Notes under the pieces: generated by a model
Databases searched by the model: none
Told to the model about the DNA's origin: nothing
What the model saw: only the letters and a program-made list of their open reading frames with translations
Shown here: piece by piece, positions 62,601 through 64,000 of the stretch
Layout: every line of letters starts with the position of its first letter
Position numbering within the stretch: the stretch's first letter is position 1
From: Phallusia mammillata
Lineage: Eukaryota; Chordata; Ascidiacea; Phlebobranchia; Ascidiidae
NCBI GenBank assembly: GCA_003260075.1
Contig: QLIY01000594.1
Span: 1-64,000, forward strand
Length of the DNA stretch: 64,000 nt
Direction: 5' to 3'
Position numbers and translations under genes: made by a program

Positions 62601-63952
62601 CAGGTTCATCGGCGTTAACATCTTACACTGCTGACATCGCGATGCAAAACACAACTTTTTGAAACGCGATGCAAAACGCACTTTTGAGACACGCTGTTTT
62701 GATGCTCGCCCAAGTCAAGTGACATCAATCAGACTGTCGCAACAAACCTGACTCCGCACTTGATTTCACTCGTTATCTCATCACAGGGGAGCATTTTTTT
62801 CCGACGAGCTGTTAACCCGATACTCCAATTTTGCAAACCCAGTTACGACTGGCAAAGCTTCGGCGAAATCAATACAAGAACCTGACGTACACGCGTGAAG
62901 GCCAGTTGCAAAATTCGCCCTTACTGGTACGTAAATTTGCCAATCACGGCAAAAACATACAGACCTTTGAATTTAAATTTCCGACAATGGCAGCTCACTG
63001 TGTTGTGATATAATTGAGCACAAGTTTTAAAAGAGTGTTTGATTTTGCGGTGAGTCACTTATGACGTTGTTATTTTATTTAATAAATCACACGCACTGAT
63101 TGATTCATAACTGTTACAATGAAAGAATAGCTCTGTATGTGACGTTTTCCCCCCATAATTTGTGTGTGCGTGTGTTCGCTTTGTTGTTTAAAACGTTTTT
63201 ATGCTGCTTTTGCAAACAGACCAACTAGAAACCCGCGACAGATATTATGTTTACTCATAGACCTAATAAGTTAAAGTCCTAATTGGGCTGTAATGCGATA
63301 TTTTCGTTTTTAAGACTTGCTTATGAATAGAACATTTATAGAGAATGTAAAAATTTTCTGGCTCAAAACAGTAATTGGGCAGGTGACGACATAACCTGTC
63401 GACAGTCAAATTTTAGCGGCCGGAACAACAAGCTAACGCCGTGTTAAATTGGTAAAGTTCATTTCGTGCGTGCGGACAACACACTGTCACCAACCGTGTC
63501 GCGCGACTGGCAAGGCTGTGGGCGCAAGAGTCGCTGCGCGTCTTTCCGAGCGGCTTTTTGGTTGTGCGGGATTCTCGAACGACCGCTGGAGCGTTCGGGT
63601 AAGCTTCCTCCCGTGCGAAGTTGCTGCTATTTGTGGAAAGGCGATGGTTGTACATGCGAACCACGCCGAGAAAGGACCGTGAATGCCAGATCGGAACCAC
63701 TTCCCGCAAGTCGCTGTCATCGTCGCTCGACTCTTCCGATTCGTTGGGCGACGGCGAAATACAGAAGTCTTCGCCTTTGTATATGCTTTGATCTAAAGCC
63801 ACAGGCTCTTCGTTGATGGGTTGCGCCCACCCAAACGCCGAAACGACGCTCCCTGCTCTCCTATGAGAACATTTAAAATCAGGTGGAAGAGACGCCGTTT
63901 CCTTGAGCGTTTGTTTCTGTTGAACACGGCTTCTGCTGGAGGCTTTCATCAT
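56650..63952 (-). CDS. PLEKHG5: PLEKHG5-like Rho guanine-nucleotide exchange factor (DH-PH), about 799 aa
   Basis: A DH-PH protein that would activate Rho-family GTPases. Exons: 63495-63952, 62370-62462, 61792-61892, 61632-61700, 61411-61448, 60792-60908, 60207-60377, 59540-59635, 59180-59278, 59008-59118, 58731-58905, tentative 58577-58638, 58083-58148, 57669-57762, 57090-57466, 56650-56922. Phases agree; the tentative exon is included because it alone restores the phase in the DH-PH linker. The DH domain opens with RKRQDAVWELFTSERTYL and contains LKLNDFLVSPMQHLTKYPLL, preceded by WCERNPKCQR, which is closest to vertebrate PLEKHG5 (PLEKHG6 is possible). The PH domain includes RQLILDGSLSIV, IEIYALLFDDMMVFTRP and AFLVVQENRF. 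The N-terminus is Ser-rich and acidic. The first ATG is 48 bases from the window end, so upstream exons may lie outside. Confidence 0.85.
62550..62645 (-). tRNA. Degenerate tRNA-like relic (tRNA-derived SINE or pseudogene)
   Basis: On the minus strand a B-box-like GCGTTCGAATCCCG is preceded, about 65 bases upstream, by an A-box-like TGTCAGCAGTG. The T-arm and acceptor stems do not pair properly, so this is not a working tRNA. It lies in the first intron of the PLEKHG5-like gene. Confidence 0.3.
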
Positions 63953-64000
63953 GAAAACGTTTCACCGCAACATTACTGTTTAACAGCTTGGGCATAGAAT

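Overview
This is AT-rich nuclear DNA from an animal. Ten multi-exon protein genes and one single-exon gene (HEXIM) can be read through, and all have close animal homologues. Introns are short (about 50-500 bases), genes are densely packed, and allelic copies differ by a few percent. This fits a tunicate such as Ciona; the species is inference. All exon boundaries given here come from reading GT/AG sites and checking that the codon phase is kept from exon to exon.

Layout, left to right: KANSL3 (-, 764-8334), a chromatin complex subunit; a repeat-rich spacer; EXOC6/Sec15 (-, 12431-26573), an exocyst subunit with a large NPF-motif insertion and two alternative N-termini; CRBN (+, 28132-34245), a ubiquitin-ligase substrate receptor, with an unrecognised three-pass membrane protein gene nested antisense in its longest intron (-, 30516-32228); PTPDC1 (+, 35442-43401), a phosphatase; a secreted Ly6/LU-sushi-vWA protein (-, 45030-47794); RPIA (+, 49095-50352); PTGES2 (-, 50468-51927); a small coiled-coil protein (+, 52307-53541); a single-exon HEXIM gene (-, 54245-54952); and a PLEKHG5-like RhoGEF (-, 56650-63952). 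The genes are functionally unrelated. Head-to-head pairs (EXOC6/CRBN, LU-sushi-vWA/RPIA, PTGES2/coiled-coil) may share promoter regions.

Mobile DNA: four hAT-like inverted-terminal-repeat elements, two of them with 7/8 matching target duplications and one with a perfect 8-base duplication; a possible LINE remnant; a tRNA-like relic; and a fold-back inverted repeat next to a 0.93-kb tandem duplication that doubles a KANSL3 exon.

Assembly quality: twelve runs of ten G or ten C (eleven where the neighbouring base matches), and single N characters, mostly sit at joins between near-identical sequence copies. They look like contig seams where two alleles were not collapsed, not like biology. Several local 'duplications' should be discounted for that reason.

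The most noteworthy biology is the NPF-rich insert in Sec15, the alternative Sec15 N-terminus, the LU-sushi-vWA secreted protein with a damaged MIDAS motif, and the gene nested in CRBN.
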